Assembly (NCBI GenBank): GCA_910585605.1
Contig: CAJUFL010000098.1
Coordinates: forward strand, 1-7,349
From: an uncultured Lachnospiraceae bacterium
GTDB taxonomy: Bacteria; Bacillota; Clostridia; Lachnospirales; Lachnospiraceae
Direction of reading: 5' to 3'
Length of the DNA: 7,349 bases
Positions within the stretch are counted from its first letter, which is position 1; the number at the start of each line of letters is the position of its first letter. This document shows, piece by piece, positions 6,247 through 7,349 of this stretch. A program made the translations under genes and the position numbers. The notes beneath the pieces were generated by a model that saw nothing but the letters and a program-made list of their open reading frames with translations, made no database searches and had not been told where the DNA came from.

Positions 6247-7065
6247 TTGCTGAAAATAGGAGAATTTTCAGTCTTGTCACAAATCAGTATCCATATGCTC
6301 CGGCACTATGATGAGATTGGTTTGCTGATTCCTGAGCATGTGGATGATTTCACGGGATATAGATACTACAGTGAATGTCAGCTCCCGATAGCCAACAAGA
6401 TACAGGCGTTAAAAAGTATGGGGTTGGGATTAGCCTTAATCAAGGAAATATTGGCGAAATATACAGGCAATGACCAACTGAAAGATTATCTCGAACTCCA
6501 TGCGGTGGAACAGCGGGAAAAAATTGCGAATTTGCAAAAACAATTGAATCTAATCGAAACAACCATAGCGAATTTGGGACATGTTTCAGATATCCCTTTG
6601 TACAGTGTGGCGCTCAAAAAATTTCCTGCCCATAATGTGATTAGTATCAGAGGGAGAATAGCAACCCCAGGGAATGAAGCTGTTCTCTGGGAAAAGCTGG
6701 CAAAGGAGAGAGAATCACAAAAAATACAATTTGCAAATCCGCCTTTGAATATAGCGGTATTCCATGATGAAGGATTCAAAGAATATGATTTGGATGTGGA
6801 GATACAGCAGGCGGTAGTCGGCAGGTATCATGACACAGAGGCAATGAAATTTAAGAAAATTGAAGAAACAACGGCAGCAACACTTACGTTTAAAGGGCAG
6901 TACGGCTTGCTGCCAGAGGCAAATGAGGAAATCATACGGTGGATTACTGATAATCACTACAGGCTTGATGGGAAACGCTTCAACATATACCATGTATCCC
7001 CGGAAACGGAACAATCAGTAGAAGATATGGTTACAGAGGTGTGCTTTCCTGTAAAACCACTATGA
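6247..7065 (+). CDS. MerR-family regulator with GyrI-like ligand-binding domain (second copy)
   Basis: A 272-residue regulator using a TTG start. Residues 1-70 are the MerR winged helix, with SIHMLRHYDEIGLL (14-27) and wing GYRYYS (37-42). Residues about 75-112 form the coiled coil (EQREKIANLQKQLNLIE region). Residues about 118-272 form a GyrI-like effector domain with the YDLDVEIQQAV strand (180-190) and MVTEVCFPV (261-269), where Glu264 is the likely ligand-facing acid. It has the same architecture as the regulator at 4276-5130 but is clearly diverged, so this is a paralogous pair and not a recent duplication. The gene has its own 19-bp-spacer promoter and is closed by a terminator four bases after the stop. 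A near-identical promoter upstream of the next gene suggests that gene is its target. The inducer is unknown; drug-like small molecules are usual for the family. Confidence 0.92.
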   Translation: MLKIGEFSVLSQISIHMLRHYDEIGLLIPEHVDDFTGYRYYSECQLPIANKIQALKSMGLGLALIKEILAKYTGNDQLKDYLELHAVEQREKIANLQKQLNLIETTIANLGHVSDIPLYSVALKKFPAHNVISIRGRIATPGNEAVLWEKLAKERESQKIQFANPPLNIAVFHDEGFKEYDLDVEIQQAVVGRYHDTEAMKFKKIEETTAATLTFKGQYGLLPEANEEIIRWITDNHYRLDGKRFNIYHVSPETEQSVEDMVTEVCFPVKPL

Positions 7066-7068
7066 AAG

Positions 7069-7098
7069 AAGATGCTGCAATTTAGCGGCATCTTTTTT
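7069..7098 (+). terminator. Intrinsic terminator after the second regulator
   Basis: AAGATGCTGC (7069-7078) pairs with GCGGCATCTT (7085-7094): ten base pairs with one G-T wobble around the six-base loop AATTTA. The right arm runs into TTTTTT (7093-7098). This is a textbook Rho-independent terminator. It separates the regulator transcript from the last gene, which has its own promoter just downstream. Confidence 0.9.
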
Positions 7099-7109
7099 CA
7101 CAATATTAC

Positions 7110-7140
7110 TTGACTCTCGGACAATGCAAGGGTTTAAACT
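7110..7140 (+). promoter_or_regulatory. MerR-type promoter of the last gene, matching the regulator's own
   Basis: TTGACT (7110-7115) and TAAACT (7135-7140) have a 19-base spacer. Compared with the promoter at 6195-6225, the first ten bases (TTGACTCTCG) are identical. The block GGGTTTAAACTTAA, starting 20 bases in, differs from GGGTTTACACTTAA at one position, while the ten bases between are only half conserved. This pattern points to one regulator, probably the one encoded at 6247-7065, acting on both promoters. Confidence 0.82.
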
Positions 7141-7165
7141 TAAGCGGAGCAAAGGAGGAAAGCGT

Positions 7166-7349
7166 ATGAAGCGATTGGAATTGCCGCATCAGTTGGCGGA
7201 TTATTTATGTCCGGTGAATGGGCTGTGTGATGTTTATGAGTGGAAAACAGGAAAACGGATACCGGAAGAACTGATTTTCTATTCCAAGGCAGGCTTTCAG
7301 ATGATTTCCCAGAAGAAAGCAGCAGTGCCAAAAATGATTTTCATGGGGC
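7166..7349 (+). CDS. Unassigned protein, 3' partial (possibly BtrH-like N-terminal domain)
   Basis: An ATG with AAAGGAGGAAAG at 7151-7162 just upstream opens a frame that stays open for 61 codons to the window edge. The visible N-terminus has Cys15 and Cys21 in LCPVNGLCDVYEW, then RIPEELIFYSKAGFQMIS (31-48). The order of a Cys-containing helix followed by a segment like '(S/P)EE(M/L)(I/L)F...aGF' recalls the papain-like fold of BtrH N-terminal domain proteins, but the fragment is too short for certainty. There is no signal peptide. It has its own terminator-insulated MerR-type promoter, so it is probably the main target of the second regulator. That the gene is real is fairly sure; the family is a weak guess. 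Confidence 0.72.
   Translation, partial: MKRLELPHQLADYLCPVNGLCDVYEWKTGKRIPEELIFYSKAGFQMISQKKAAVPKMIFMG

Overview
The DNA is AT-rich. It has strong AGGAGG-type ribosome binding sites, short intergenic gaps, all genes on the plus strand, and MerR-family regulators with GyrI-like ligand domains behind 19-bp-spacer promoters. Together these suggest a low-GC Bacillota genome, most likely a gut-type Clostridia/Lachnospiraceae member. The taxon is inferred from style and protein flavour, not from a marker gene.

Left module (1-3807): three tightly packed genes that look like one operon, open at its upstream end. They encode a calcineurin-like metallophosphoesterase (5' truncated by the window), a protein kinase-like protein with four C-terminal zinc ribbons, and a stand-alone von Willebrand factor A (vWA) protein of the TerY/YegL type. 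The set resembles the kinase / PP2C phosphatase / vWA triads typified by E. coli YegI-YegK-YegL and the TerY-P modules of tellurite-resistance-like systems. Here a metallophosphoesterase is the visible phosphatase-type partner. The kinase-like protein has Cys where the catalytic Asp is expected and Ser where the metal-binding Asn is expected, so it may be a pseudokinase. This is the most interesting part of the window.

Middle gap (3808-4221): about 410 bases without a convincing gene. It holds one short unrecognised reading frame that may be a remnant, and a weak hairpin just after the vWA gene.

Right module (4222-7349): two regulatory cassettes. In the first, a MerR/BmrR-like regulator and a serine beta-lactamase-fold protein share a transcript from a classical MerR promoter (19-bp spacer with an internal dyad). 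In the second, a paralogous MerR/GyrI regulator has its own 19-bp-spacer promoter and ends in a good intrinsic terminator. A near-copy of that promoter then precedes a final gene that runs off the window, possibly a BtrH-like protein. The shared promoter sequence predicts that the second regulator controls both itself and this last gene.
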